Under the pieces are notes generated by a model. It saw only the letters and a program-made list of their open reading frames with translations, had not been told where the DNA came from and made no database searches. This document shows positions 7,623 through 15,405 of a stretch of DNA of 27,932 nt, piece by piece; the first letter of the stretch is position 1; the number at the start of each line of letters is the position of its first letter. The position numbers and the translations under genes were made by a program. The stretch covers positions 1-27,932 of IMG/VR virus record IMGVR_UViG_3300032524_000350, one strand, 5' to 3'. Source of the DNA: a virus.

Positions 7623-8076
7623 AAAAGTACTCGTGCTGTGCCACGGCAACGTAAACCGTTCAGCACTTTGCCATTATATTTTAGCCGAGTATGAAGGGCT
7701 GGAAGTAAAATCGGCAGGTGTGAAGCCCGACCTTCGTCCAGGGAAGGCTGCCAAGAAGATGCGCGACGCCGCATTGGAACTCGGCGTCAACCTGGAAGAG
7801 CATCGCTCTCAACTTATTACCACGGACCTTTACCGTTGGGCCGACGTCATCATCTACATGGATGGGGGCAACCTTAAACGCCTACAGCATTTTTGGGAAG
7901 ATCGTTCCTGGACGCTTAAAAGTGATTGGCGGTGCCTTGGAGAATTTGCTGTACCTATACGCAACCGCATTCCGGACCCTGGCTTTATAAAGCGTGGTAC
8001 CCAGGAATTCCATGACGTGGTTTCTCTTATTCACGAAGCATCCCACAACTTGGCCAAGAAACTGATTGCCGAGTAG
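7615..8076 (+). CDS. Low-molecular-weight protein-tyrosine-phosphatase-fold phosphatase
   Basis: The P-loop CHGNVNRS spans residues 9-16 with nucleophile C9 and R15, the exact C-x5-R-S pattern of the family. The general acid is expected at D121 in IPDPGF. Length (153) matches LMW-PTP and arsenate reductase (about 150). All catalytic residues are present, so it is probably active. It overlaps the amidoligase gene by eight bases, with GGAGG just upstream. Within this train it might act on a phosphorylated base intermediate, on nucleotides, or on a host or phage phosphoprotein; the sequence does not decide. Confidence 0.85.
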   Translation: MSKKVLVLCHGNVNRSALCHYILAEYEGLEVKSAGVKPDLRPGKAAKKMRDAALELGVNLEEHRSQLITTDLYRWADVIIYMDGGNLKRLQHFWEDRSWTLKSDWRCLGEFAVPIRNRIPDPGFIKRGTQEFHDVVSLIHEASHNLAKKLIAE

Positions 8077-8119
8077 GGCAACAGAAGGCAACATTGCTTT
8101 TAAGAAAAGGAGCATCGTT

Positions 8120-8767
8120 ATGATCATCAATATTCGCGGCACATCCGGCTCTGGTAAAAGCACTTTGGTGCGGCGGGTTATGGAGCATCCTTCATATGGG
8201 GAAGCAACTAACCATTACATGAAGGGACGCAAGCAGCCGCTTGGCTATATTTTTCCACGCAAAGATGGACCGGACCTGGCCATTGTTGGTCATTATGAAA
8301 CAGCCTGTGGGGGATGCGATACCATCAATAAAATGGAAAACATTTTCCGTTTGGTACGTATTAGCCACATGGCGGGAAATGATGTTATCTTCGAAGGACT
8401 TCTCATTTCCGCCGACGTCAACCGCACCCAAGCCTTGCACGACGAAGGCCTACCTTTGGCCATCGTCGGGCTAGACAAGGTTCCATTGGACCTTTGCCTG
8501 GAAAGTGTTAATGGTCGACGGTTGGCGGCAGATGAAACTCGTCGCGCCAAGGTCATTAATGACAATATTGAGCTATTTGCCAAAGGTAGAAAAACAAAAC
8601 CAGTGCCCTCATATCGTGGCCATGTAGCTGTTGGTAACACCACGTCCAAGTTCAAAGGGGTACAGCAGTCCATGAAACGATTGGAAGATGCCAATGTGGC
8701 AACCTTCCATTGCGATCGTGAAGGGGCCTATGGCATCATTTGCAATGAGCTGGGGTTGAAACAATGA
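8120..8767 (+). CDS. 5-hydroxymethyl-dU DNA kinase-like P-loop kinase
   Basis: Walker A is GTSGSGKST (residues 7-15) in a 215-residue nucleotide-kinase fold. The central segment (GHYETACGGCDTI, then NVIFEGLL-like NDVIFEGLLIS) and the downstream NGRRLA stretch match, from memory, the 5-hmdU DNA kinases of phages with hypermodified thymidine. These enzymes phosphorylate 5-hydroxymethyl-uracil in DNA to activate it for displacement by an amine. A strong AAGAAAAGGAG site supports ATG 8120. The gap of 43 bases before it is the largest inside the train, so expression may be tuned separately. The end overlaps the next gene by four bases. Confidence 0.78.
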   Translation: MIINIRGTSGSGKSTLVRRVMEHPSYGEATNHYMKGRKQPLGYIFPRKDGPDLAIVGHYETACGGCDTINKMENIFRLVRISHMAGNDVIFEGLLISADVNRTQALHDEGLPLAIVGLDKVPLDLCLESVNGRRLAADETRRAKVINDNIELFAKGRKTKPVPSYRGHVAVGNTTSKFKGVQQSMKRLEDANVATFHCDREGAYGIICNELGLKQ

Positions 8768-9663
8768 ATAACATTGACGGTTTCTTCGCCTATGCTCGTG
8801 CCCGTTATCAGCTCATGCTGGACAAGGAGGCCGACTTCGAACGTCCATGGACGAATGATGAAATCTTGCAGACATATCGCTTTTGCAACGTCTTCCGCGA
8901 AGATGACACCACCACGAAGTGGATAGCGAATAATATACGTGAGCCATTGCGGGACAACCCACAAGACCTTGTACTCGCCCTGATCATAGCCCGGTGGTTT
9001 AATCGCATTGAAACCTTGAGCTTGCTCGGTGGGCATTGGGGTGAGGGTCACCCGATGAGTATGCGGTCTATGTTTGACAATTGGAACAGCGACGAAGTTC
9101 GTCGCCGATTGACAGGTATTTCTCCACTCGTGACCGGAGCCTACATAATCAAAACACCGGCCAAGATGAATAAGCTGGAAGGTCTCATCCAGTGCATTGA
9201 GCAATGCAAGTCATTTGGTTACCCAAAAGAAGCGACGATTGCTTGTGGATATTCGGCCAGCCTGCAAACAGTCACTGACATCTTATCCAAATCCCCCTAC
9301 CTGGGCCCATTCATGGCCTACGAAGTCGTCACCGACCTGCGGCACACCCCACTGCTCGATAAGGCCCCAGACATTATGACGTGGGCTAATCCTGGGCCAG
9401 GGTGTACCCGTGGGCTTTCCCGTGTTTATGGTGAGCCGTTGGATAGCCTCAATCGCCATAAGCCCAGCGACGTCGAGGTAATGCAGAGGCGGATGCAAAA
9501 ACTGCTCAAGCATAGTCAACGTGCTGCATATTGGCCGCACCGTTTCCCCAAATGGGACATGCGCACCGTCGAACATACCCTATGCGAATTTGATAAGTAC
9601 GAACGTACAAGGCTCGGCGAAGGTCGGCCGAAGCAGAAATACAAACCTCTTGAGGAGAAGTAA
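8764..9663 (+). CDS. DNA base hypermodification protein (5-hmdU-kinase helical-domain / HhH pyrophosphorylase-like)
   Basis: The 299 residues start with a helical region carrying RPWTNDEILQTYRFCNVFRED (signature around 27-47), followed by a helix ending in ARWFNRIETL. The C-terminal half has YLGPFMAYEVVTDL (179-192) and APDIMTWANPGPGCTRGL (201-218), which look like the helix-hairpin-helix and substrate pocket of glycosylase-derived enzymes. This architecture is associated with phage DNA base hypermodification, where the helical part is often fused to the 5-hmdU kinase. Here it is a separate gene joined by an ATGA overlap. It may be the kinase partner or a second transferase. Confidence 0.72.
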   Translation: MNNIDGFFAYARARYQLMLDKEADFERPWTNDEILQTYRFCNVFREDDTTTKWIANNIREPLRDNPQDLVLALIIARWFNRIETLSLLGGHWGEGHPMSMRSMFDNWNSDEVRRRLTGISPLVTGAYIIKTPAKMNKLEGLIQCIEQCKSFGYPKEATIACGYSASLQTVTDILSKSPYLGPFMAYEVVTDLRHTPLLDKAPDIMTWANPGPGCTRGLSRVYGEPLDSLNRHKPSDVEVMQRRMQKLLKHSQRAAYWPHRFPKWDMRTVEHTLCEFDKYERTRLGEGRPKQKYKPLEEK

Positions 9664-9664
9664 T

Positions 9665-10198
9665 ATGGAAAAATATGCACACTTTATCGCGGCTGGACGC
9701 TCCCTTGAGGCTATCCATTCAATCAATGAAAAACATCGTGAACAAACAGCAAAGACAAAAGTCTTAATTGAAGAACTTGGAGCGGTTCATTCGGTAACGC
9801 AGGCCGGTATCGCTGGCTTCACATTCAAAGATGACAAGCACCCAGAAGGGTGGCGCAAGGCCGGAAGGTGTGGTGGCAAGACCTACTTCTCCCCCTACAG
9901 ACGGTCCAAAGCCGATAAGGAACTATGGAAGCGTTTTGCTGACGCCAATCCGGTATCAAGCGGCGACATTGACAAGCTGTTTATTGGGGACAGTTGGGGT
10001 GTCATGACCGATGAAACAGGGTCGCAGGGTGGAATTGTTATCCGCCATTGCAGCCTAGAGCAGATTTTTGACACCTGGATCATCGGCATACCGTTGAAGG
10101 GTGGTAAGCCCTTTGCCAGCCCTGATGACGCCAAGCACCTTAAAAACTCTGAGTATTGGGCTTTGAAAGAAGCCCAAGATGAAACGAAGGACAAATAA
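9665..10198 (+). CDS. unknown protein of the modification gene train
   Basis: The ATG at 9665 follows GAGGAG and comes one base after the previous stop. The 177 residues begin with a helical, coiled-coil-prone segment (about 1-45), then a Gly/aromatic-rich part with GWRKAGRCGGKTYFSPYRRS (about 69-88), and a mixed alpha/beta C-terminal part. No recognised motif or membrane segment is present. It is fixed between the helical hypermodification protein and the TS-family enzyme, so it is a candidate for an undescribed step. That is inference from position only. Confidence 0.6.
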   Translation: MEKYAHFIAAGRSLEAIHSINEKHREQTAKTKVLIEELGAVHSVTQAGIAGFTFKDDKHPEGWRKAGRCGGKTYFSPYRRSKADKELWKRFADANPVSSGDIDKLFIGDSWGVMTDETGSQGGIVIRHCSLEQIFDTWIIGIPLKGGKPFASPDDAKHLKNSEYWALKEAQDETKDK

Positions 10199-10199
10199 A

Positions 10200-11219
10200 A
10201 TGCACGTTATCCGAGCACGCAACGCTCATGAAATGTTGCCAGAAGCTCTGTACCAATTGCAGCGCAACTTTGTTCTCAATGAAAGTCGCAACGGTGACGT
10301 GATGAAATTCACTGAACCCGTTACATTGGTTTATCGGGAGCCAATTGAGCGTGTCCTGTTTTGGCCGGAACGGGATGCCAACCCCTTCTTCCATCTTATG
10401 GAATGCTTGTGGATGATGGCGGGACGGAACGACGTTGAATTCCCGGCATACTTCGCCAAGCAGATCGCCCAATACAGCGACGACGGCCATATCCTCAATG
10501 GGGCATATGGTCATCGCTGGAGGCACCATTTCAATGGCATTGACCAAATATTATCCATTGTCTATGCCTTGAAGAATAACCCCGATTGTCGCCGACAGGT
10601 ATTGGCCATGTGGGATGCTGGACACGACCTGGGACGCCAGTCCAAAGACCTGCCTTGCAACACCCATGCCTACTTTTCCATCAACAAAGGCAAACTGGAT
10701 ATGATGGTTTGCAATCGTTCCAACGACCTGGTCTGGGGTGCTATCGGTGCCAATGCCGTACACTTCTCTTTCCTACAGGAATGGATGGCTGGTGCCATCC
10801 GTTGCCCTGTTGGGCAATATTGGCAGATGAGCAACAACATGCACCTTTACGTCGATCAGCATGCTGAGTTGCTTAGGGCAATGGAACCTTATGCGGCGGA
10901 TGGGGTTAGTGGTACCCGCCCGACTTCTCCCTACACCAGTGCGCGCCTTGGGCATTTCCCAATCATGAACGTTGAGCCCGATATCTGGCTACAAGACCTG
11001 CAGATGTACCTGGAGGAAGGCGTCGTCATGGGCCTCCGCGAACCGTTTTTCCGCAAGGTTGTTCATCCTATGGTGATAGCCCACAAGGCGTGGAAAGAAG
11101 GGGAGGGTGTTGCCAGGTTTGACACTGCTCTAGAAATTCTGAAGCAGTGCAAAGCAACGGATTGGCAACTGGCCGCCACCGAATGGATACAGCGCCGGAA
11201 GGAGAAGTTCCTTGCTTAA
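10200..11219 (+). CDS. Thymidylate-synthase-family enzyme, probable dUMP hydroxymethylase
   Basis: The protein (339 residues) has the catalytic cysteine C153 in KDLPCNTHAYFSI. The downstream nucleotide-binding segment CNRSNDLVWGAIGAN ends with N185. In this family an Asn here selects dUMP, while dCMP hydroxymethylases carry Asp, so a uracil substrate is expected. A standard TS would make dTMP; with a 5-hmdU kinase and transferase upstream, the likelier reaction is dUMP to 5-hydroxymethyl-dUMP. The spacing of the GAIGAN part differs by one residue from the E. coli enzyme. ATG 10200 after GAAGGA is preferred; ATG 10179 would overlap the gene before. Confidence 0.85.
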   Translation: MHVIRARNAHEMLPEALYQLQRNFVLNESRNGDVMKFTEPVTLVYREPIERVLFWPERDANPFFHLMECLWMMAGRNDVEFPAYFAKQIAQYSDDGHILNGAYGHRWRHHFNGIDQILSIVYALKNNPDCRRQVLAMWDAGHDLGRQSKDLPCNTHAYFSINKGKLDMMVCNRSNDLVWGAIGANAVHFSFLQEWMAGAIRCPVGQYWQMSNNMHLYVDQHAELLRAMEPYAADGVSGTRPTSPYTSARLGHFPIMNVEPDIWLQDLQMYLEEGVVMGLREPFFRKVVHPMVIAHKAWKEGEGVARFDTALEILKQCKATDWQLAATEWIQRRKEKFLA

Positions 11220-11772
11220 AGATATCATACAAGCTCGTGCCGGTGGGCGGGTGGAACGTCTACACATTATGCCCCACCGGCAGGGATATACCAACGCAGC
11301 GCACAGCTGGGGCGTCGGCATGATTATGCTGAAGTTGTGGCCGGAAGACTTCCCTCGGCTGGCTGAGGTTTGCCTCACCCACGACGTGCCAGAATATCTT
11401 GGCGGTGATATTCCAAGCCCTATCTTCCAGATATTGCCTGGTGTTAAGAAGCATTTTGATCGGCTGCATAATCGCATAAATTCCACCCTTGGGCTTGCCA
11501 GTGAGGGGGAATTAGATGAACTCGATCTTGCCAAATTAAAAGCATGCGACCTGATCGAATTCTATTTATTCTGCCGGGAAGAATATGCGTTCGGTAATGA
11601 CTATGTATACGAAACCATTAAAGCTATGGAAGCCAAATACCGCGATGGACGCTATGTCTTCCCTACGCCAGCGGACAAGTTGTTCGAAGAAATAAGGGTT
11701 GGCGATATTCTACCATCATGGCACAAGTTCATGGAGGAACACGCCAGTGAACTTGGAGAAATTGAAGAGTGA
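11212..11772 (+). CDS. HD-domain nucleotidase (YfbR-like)
   Basis: Metal ligands of an HD phosphohydrolase are visible: H31 in AAHSWGV, H57-D58 in LTHDVPEYLGGDI, and D113 in ACDLIEF. The RVERLHIMPHRQG segment before H31 matches the conserved start of YfbR-type 5'-deoxynucleotidases, so the TTG at 11212 (with AAGGAG eight bases upstream, overlapping the TS-family gene) fits better than the internal ATG at 11268. Such enzymes remove the phosphate from deoxynucleoside monophosphates. In a phage with altered thymidine it could lower dTMP or adjust pools. Length (186) is normal. Confidence 0.82.
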   Translation: MLKDIIQARAGGRVERLHIMPHRQGYTNAAHSWGVGMIMLKLWPEDFPRLAEVCLTHDVPEYLGGDIPSPIFQILPGVKKHFDRLHNRINSTLGLASEGELDELDLAKLKACDLIEFYLFCREEYAFGNDYVYETIKAMEAKYRDGRYVFPTPADKLFEEIRVGDILPSWHKFMEEHASELGEIEE

Positions 11773-11971
11773 TATTGAGGCGGGGCATCCGTGCCTGCGG
11801 TTTGTTACTTTTCCGAGCGTAACAGAGACTGCTGAACATATAAGAAATGTTCATCGGTCTCTGATGAGCGATCAAGGTGGGGTGGATGGCTACCTTTACC
11901 AGATACAAATTGAAAAAGTTAAACAGTTACGGAAGGAGCTAGAACAATGTCAGCTAACGACAAACAAATAG
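11747..11971 (+). CDS. small hypothetical protein
   Basis: A GTG at 11747 inside the end of the HD gene follows GGAGG and gives 74 residues. The N-terminal part is mixed, with a HPCLRFVTFPS strand; the C-terminal third is a charged helix (IEKVKQLRKELEQ). Its last 25 bases overlap the DUF3310 gene. No family was recognised. The tight overlaps on both sides argue that it is translated. Confidence 0.55.
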   Translation: MNLEKLKSDIEAGHPCLRFVTFPSVTETAEHIRNVHRSLMSDQGGVDGYLYQIQIEKVKQLRKELEQCQLTTNK

Positions 11972-12552
11972 GTGGGGACCACTATAAGACCACCATTGAA
12001 CACTGGGACATGATCGAAGATAACGGCATCGGGTACCTTGAAGCCGCTGCCACGAAGTACGTTACCCGGTGGTCCAAGAAAGATGGCTTGAAAGACCTTG
12101 GTAAAGCGCATCACTATACGGAGAAACTGCTCGAGAAGCATCTTGCCGGCATCCGCAATGCTCGCGGGGAAGTTCCCGCCGAGGAAATTGCCTTTTTCGC
12201 CGTCGCCAATGAACTTGGTGACGTGGAAACCGAAATTGTTTACCTCCTCACCAAGCACTGGACTGCGGCGGACCTGACTGCGGCCATGGTGCTTATTGAT
12301 AAGCTCATTGCCAGTGCGCCGAAGGAAGACCCGGTCATAACCATGGCCAATAAGGTTATCGACGCCTGCAACAACCAGGACTTGTCCACTTCCCTCACCG
12401 TCCTTACCAACGTGGTCGGGCAGGTGTTGGTCTCCCTGGGCAATGGGGTGCCGTCAGAAGTTACCGTTCAGGCCGACATGTTCGCCCATGCGGTTAAAGT
12501 CGCCGCCAACAACAAACTGCTGTTCGATGCAGAAGCTAAGGGGGAAGGCTGA
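11947..12552 (+). CDS. DUF3310 protein (T7 gp1.7-like N-terminus) with extra C-terminal domain
   Basis: The N-terminus has the DUF3310 pattern: QIGGDHYK at residues 7-14, EHWDMIEDNGIGYLEAAATKY with a conserved tryptophan, and a KKDGLKDLGKAHHY helix. T7 gene 1.7, which carries this domain, is a nucleotide kinase acting on dTMP and dGMP. In this gene the domain takes roughly residues 1-75. The rest (to 201) is a helical region without recognised motifs. A link to nucleotide supply fits the neighbours (TS-family enzyme, HD nucleotidase, DNA polymerase), but kinase activity is inference here. Confidence 0.75.
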   Translation: MSANDKQIGGDHYKTTIEHWDMIEDNGIGYLEAAATKYVTRWSKKDGLKDLGKAHHYTEKLLEKHLAGIRNARGEVPAEEIAFFAVANELGDVETEIVYLLTKHWTAADLTAAMVLIDKLIASAPKEDPVITMANKVIDACNNQDLSTSLTVLTNVVGQVLVSLGNGVPSEVTVQADMFAHAVKVAANNKLLFDAEAKGEG

Positions 12553-14552
12553 TGCCTCTTCAGCTTCCAATGTTTATGCCGGAATGCGATTGGCGGCCAC
12601 CTAGCATGGCCGATCTGCCATCGTGGAAGGACGCCAAGCGTATCGGCATAGACGTGGAAACCTGCGATCCCCAATTGAAGAAACTCGGTATCGGAACTCG
12701 GCGTGATGGCCGCATGGTTGGGGTGAGCTTCGCCATCGAAGACGGCCCCAAGCACTACCTCCCTTTTGGGCACCAGGGGGGTGATAATCTTGAAGAAGCT
12801 AGTGTCTTCCGTTACCTTAAAGAAAATGCAAAAGCATTCACCGGCCAACTCGTCGGTGCTCGGCTTTCCTATGATCTTGATTACCTTTGGGCGGCAGGCA
12901 TAGAAACCCCAAATGTTTCTTTCTATCGCGATATTCAAATCGCCGATCCCCTTATATATGAACTCCACCATTCTTTCAGCCTTGACAATATCGCCAAGCG
13001 ATATGGCTTCGAAGGCAAAAGTGAGGACATGCTCCTTGAAGCTGCCAATTCTTACGGGGTTCATCCCAAAGGTGGCCTCTGGCAGTTGCCGGCACGATAC
13101 GTCGGGGTGTACGGTGAAGACGACGCCGCACTGCCCTTGCAGATTTTAAAAGAGCAAGAAAAGTCAATTGAAAAAGACGACCTCTGGCAGATATGGAACC
13201 TGGAAAGCCAGGTGCTGCCGGTCCTCGTTAAAATGCGCCAACGTGGGGTGCGTATAGACCTGGATAAATTGGAGCAGGTTGAACAGTGGTCCATAGCCCA
13301 AGAGACGGAAGCCCTGGCCGTGGTGAAGCGCGACACCGGGGTGAACGTTGGGGTGGGTAACGTATGGAAGGCGGATGCGCTGGCACCAGCCTTGTTGGCC
13401 ATTGGGGTACGTCTTAATAAAACATCCCAGGGCAAACCCAACATCGACCAGGACGTCTTGAAAGCGATCGACCACCCGGTTGCCAAGGCCATTGCTTGGG
13501 CGCGGAAGACGAATAAACTACGCACGACTTTTGCGCAGTCTATCCGAACCCATATGGTCAAGGGTCGCATCCATTGCACCTTCAATCAAATCGCTCGTGA
13601 GGACGAGAAGGGCGACCAGAAGGGTGCTCGTTATGGACGGCTCAGTGCCGTGGACCCTAACCTTCAACAACAGCCCTTTCGCGACGAATTCGCGGCAATG
13701 TGGCGCTCTATTTACATACCCGAGGAAGGAGCCTTTTGGGGGTGCTGCGATTACTCCCAGCAGGAACCACGTTGGGCGACGCACTTCGCCGCGATGATGG
13801 ATTTACCCAAGGCTCGTGCTGCGGCAAAACAATACCGCGACGACCCCACCACCGATAACCATGACTTCATGACTCACCTTGTTCACGGAGCCAAGCGGGG
13901 TGAAGTTGAGGACAGCCAATTCGAAAAATGGCGCAAGTCCTGCAAGATCATTTACCTTGGGCTTTGTTACGGGGAAGGTGGCGCGAAGCTCTGCGGCGAC
14001 CTCGGCCTGTCCACCCGTTGGGCTTTATCTTACAAGGGGGCAAGAGGACGAAGAGTTGAGTACTTCGAAGCCCAACACGAGGCCATGGAACGACGTATGG
14101 AGTTGGATGGGGAGGGGTTTATGTGGAAGGCGGCTGGTGAAGAAGGTCAAGCCATCATCGACAAATTCAATACCGAGGCTCCTTTCATACGTAAATTGGC
14201 CCAGGAGGCCGAGAAGCGCGCAAAGGCTCGCGGTTATATCGTAACGGCCACAGGTCGTCGCCTGCACTTCCCTACACGACCTGACGGGTCATACGATTGG
14301 ACCTATAGGGCGCTTAATCGCTCAATCCAGGGTAATTCGGCCGATCAGATGAAAAAGGCCATGGTAGCGATCGACCAGGAAATGCCGGATACCTTTTTAC
14401 AGCTCCAAGTCCACGATGAAACTGACGGCTCCTTCGGCAGCGAAAAGGAATGCCGGATGGTGGCAGACCTTATGCAGAATGCCGTTTCCGATGCGTCGGT
14501 TCCCTTCCTAGTCGACGTAGAAGTTGGCCCAAGCTGGGGAGAGATTAAATGA
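12552..14552 (+). CDS. polA: Family A DNA polymerase with 3'-5' exonuclease domain
   Basis: The N-terminal proofreading domain has exo I at GIDVETCD (D34, E36), exo II around GARLSYDLDYLW and exo III with YGEDD. The polymerase domain has motif A DYSQQEPR (D400), motif B RKSCKIIYLGLCYG (R461, K465, Y473) and motif C VHDE (H621, D622, E623). All catalytic residues are present, and no 5'-nuclease domain precedes them, as usual for phage PolA. The residue matching E. coli F762 is Leu (L469), a variant that differs from the Phe/Tyr of many lytic phages. The ATG overlaps the previous stop (TGATG), and its stop overlaps the HNH gene. Confidence 0.97.
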   Translation: MPLQLPMFMPECDWRPPSMADLPSWKDAKRIGIDVETCDPQLKKLGIGTRRDGRMVGVSFAIEDGPKHYLPFGHQGGDNLEEASVFRYLKENAKAFTGQLVGARLSYDLDYLWAAGIETPNVSFYRDIQIADPLIYELHHSFSLDNIAKRYGFEGKSEDMLLEAANSYGVHPKGGLWQLPARYVGVYGEDDAALPLQILKEQEKSIEKDDLWQIWNLESQVLPVLVKMRQRGVRIDLDKLEQVEQWSIAQETEALAVVKRDTGVNVGVGNVWKADALAPALLAIGVRLNKTSQGKPNIDQDVLKAIDHPVAKAIAWARKTNKLRTTFAQSIRTHMVKGRIHCTFNQIAREDEKGDQKGARYGRLSAVDPNLQQQPFRDEFAAMWRSIYIPEEGAFWGCCDYSQQEPRWATHFAAMMDLPKARAAAKQYRDDPTTDNHDFMTHLVHGAKRGEVEDSQFEKWRKSCKIIYLGLCYGEGGAKLCGDLGLSTRWALSYKGARGRRVEYFEAQHEAMERRMELDGEGFMWKAAGEEGQAIIDKFNTEAPFIRKLAQEAEKRAKARGYIVTATGRRLHFPTRPDGSYDWTYRALNRSIQGNSADQMKKAMVAIDQEMPDTFLQLQVHDETDGSFGSEKECRMVADLMQNAVSDASVPFLVDVEVGPSWGEIK

Positions 14553-14851
14553 CCGACCGCTGGATGAAAATACTCGCCAAGATCATCAGCCGGGTTGAGA
14601 TTAAACTCGAGACTGACTGTTGGGAATGGCAGGGACCACATTCCGGCAACGGTCGAGGAGGTGGTTATGGCCGGATGAGCCTGGACGGAGCGACGGTGGC
14701 GGTTCATCGGGTTATGTATACGTTGTTCTTCGGCTACATCCCCCCGCGCAAGCACATTGATCATAAATGCCGTAATCGGATTTGTGTTAACCCGGAGCAT
14801 CTTGAAATGGTTACCCATAAAGAGAATATGGGGAGGCGGGATAATGGTTAA
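14549..14851 (+). CDS. HNH endonuclease, free-standing homing type
   Basis: The 100 residues follow the phage HNH pattern: CWEWQG (about 23-28), GYGRM, VHRVMY, then IDHKCRNRICVNPEHLEMVT, containing the His and Asn ligands and ending in a helix. Such enzymes nick or cut DNA and often move between phages. It starts at an ATG overlapping the polA stop (ATGA), so it depends on polA translation, and the adjacent polA is uninterrupted. It may target polA alleles lacking it, a common habit of free-standing HNH genes near polymerases. Confidence 0.9.
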   Translation: MTDRWMKILAKIISRVEIKLETDCWEWQGPHSGNGRGGGYGRMSLDGATVAVHRVMYTLFFGYIPPRKHIDHKCRNRICVNPEHLEMVTHKENMGRRDNG

Positions 14852-15104
14852 GACTTGTGAAATACCTACCAAAGATTTTGTTTGGGGCTTGGTTGATGAA
14901 TGGCACCTTGTTGGCCCTTATGCCATTGCGGAATATCGGCGAGGGGATGATACCTATTTCCATCCATACTTGGATGGCAAGGACACCAATCATTCGTATG
15001 ATTCATTGGAGGGTGCCCTCGCAGGTGTTATATCTATCCAACATGATGGGATTAACACCCGCGCCGACATTTATTTTATGCGAGCGATTGGGTTGAAAGA
15101 GTGA
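14844..15104 (+). CDS. small hypothetical phage protein
   Basis: The ATG at 14844 lies inside the end of the HNH gene after a GGAGGCGGG ribosome-binding stretch, giving 86 residues. The sequence is aromatic-rich at the start (FVWGLVDEWHLVGPYAI) and contains YLDGKDTNHSYDSLEGALA, suggesting a small alpha/beta domain. No known family or catalytic pattern was recognised. Confidence 0.55.
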   Translation: MVKTCEIPTKDFVWGLVDEWHLVGPYAIAEYRRGDDTYFHPYLDGKDTNHSYDSLEGALAGVISIQHDGINTRADIYFMRAIGLKE

Positions 15105-15105
15105 G

Positions 15106-15405
15106 ATGATGGCTGAGGAAAAGTGGAAAGGCATCTTCAAGGTGATGGAGGAGAAGGATGAGCTCGGCCAGATATTAGCCAAGCTCTGCGTATTCCCCGA
15201 GGGGCCTCATCCGGATGAAGAAGCTGGGGAGCAACCAATACAAGATCGATTGGAACAAGAGCTTGGTGACTTAACTGCAGCAATGCAATACTTCATTAAG
15301 GAAAATCTTGCCGGGGCGGCAACCGGACGCATTATTCTACGTGCCGAAAAGAAGCTCGCTCTCTTTAATGAGTGGGGCTTGACCGGGGTGCCAACAAATG
15401 AGTGA
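15106..15405 (+). CDS. MazG-like nucleotide pyrophosphohydrolase
   Basis: The 99 residues carry an ExxE helix (EEKDELGQ, about 15-22) and an ExxD helix (LEQELGDLTAAM), the metal-binding pattern of all-alpha NTP pyrophosphohydrolases. These enzymes hydrolyse nucleoside triphosphates to monophosphates and are frequent in phages. ATG at 15106 or 15109 is possible right after the previous stop. The end overlaps the nuclease gene by eight bases. The family is likely but the substrate is unknown. Confidence 0.6.
   Translation: MMAEEKWKGIFKVMEEKDELGQILAKLCVFPEGPHPDEEAGEQPIQDRLEQELGDLTAAMQYFIKENLAGAATGRIILRAEKKLALFNEWGLTGVPTNE

Noticed and set aside
8077-8093. Direct repeat GGCAACA twice, three bases apart
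   Set aside because: Too short to support an operator or repeat element; likely chance.
10179-10199. ATG 10179 as start of the TS-family gene
   Set aside because: It overlaps the previous gene by 20 bases with a weak site and adds seven basic residues; ATG 10200 gives the usual family start.
12468-13064. Minus-strand frame of 198 codons over polA
   Set aside because: Shadow of the polA exonuclease domain, whose catalytic motifs fix the coding strand.
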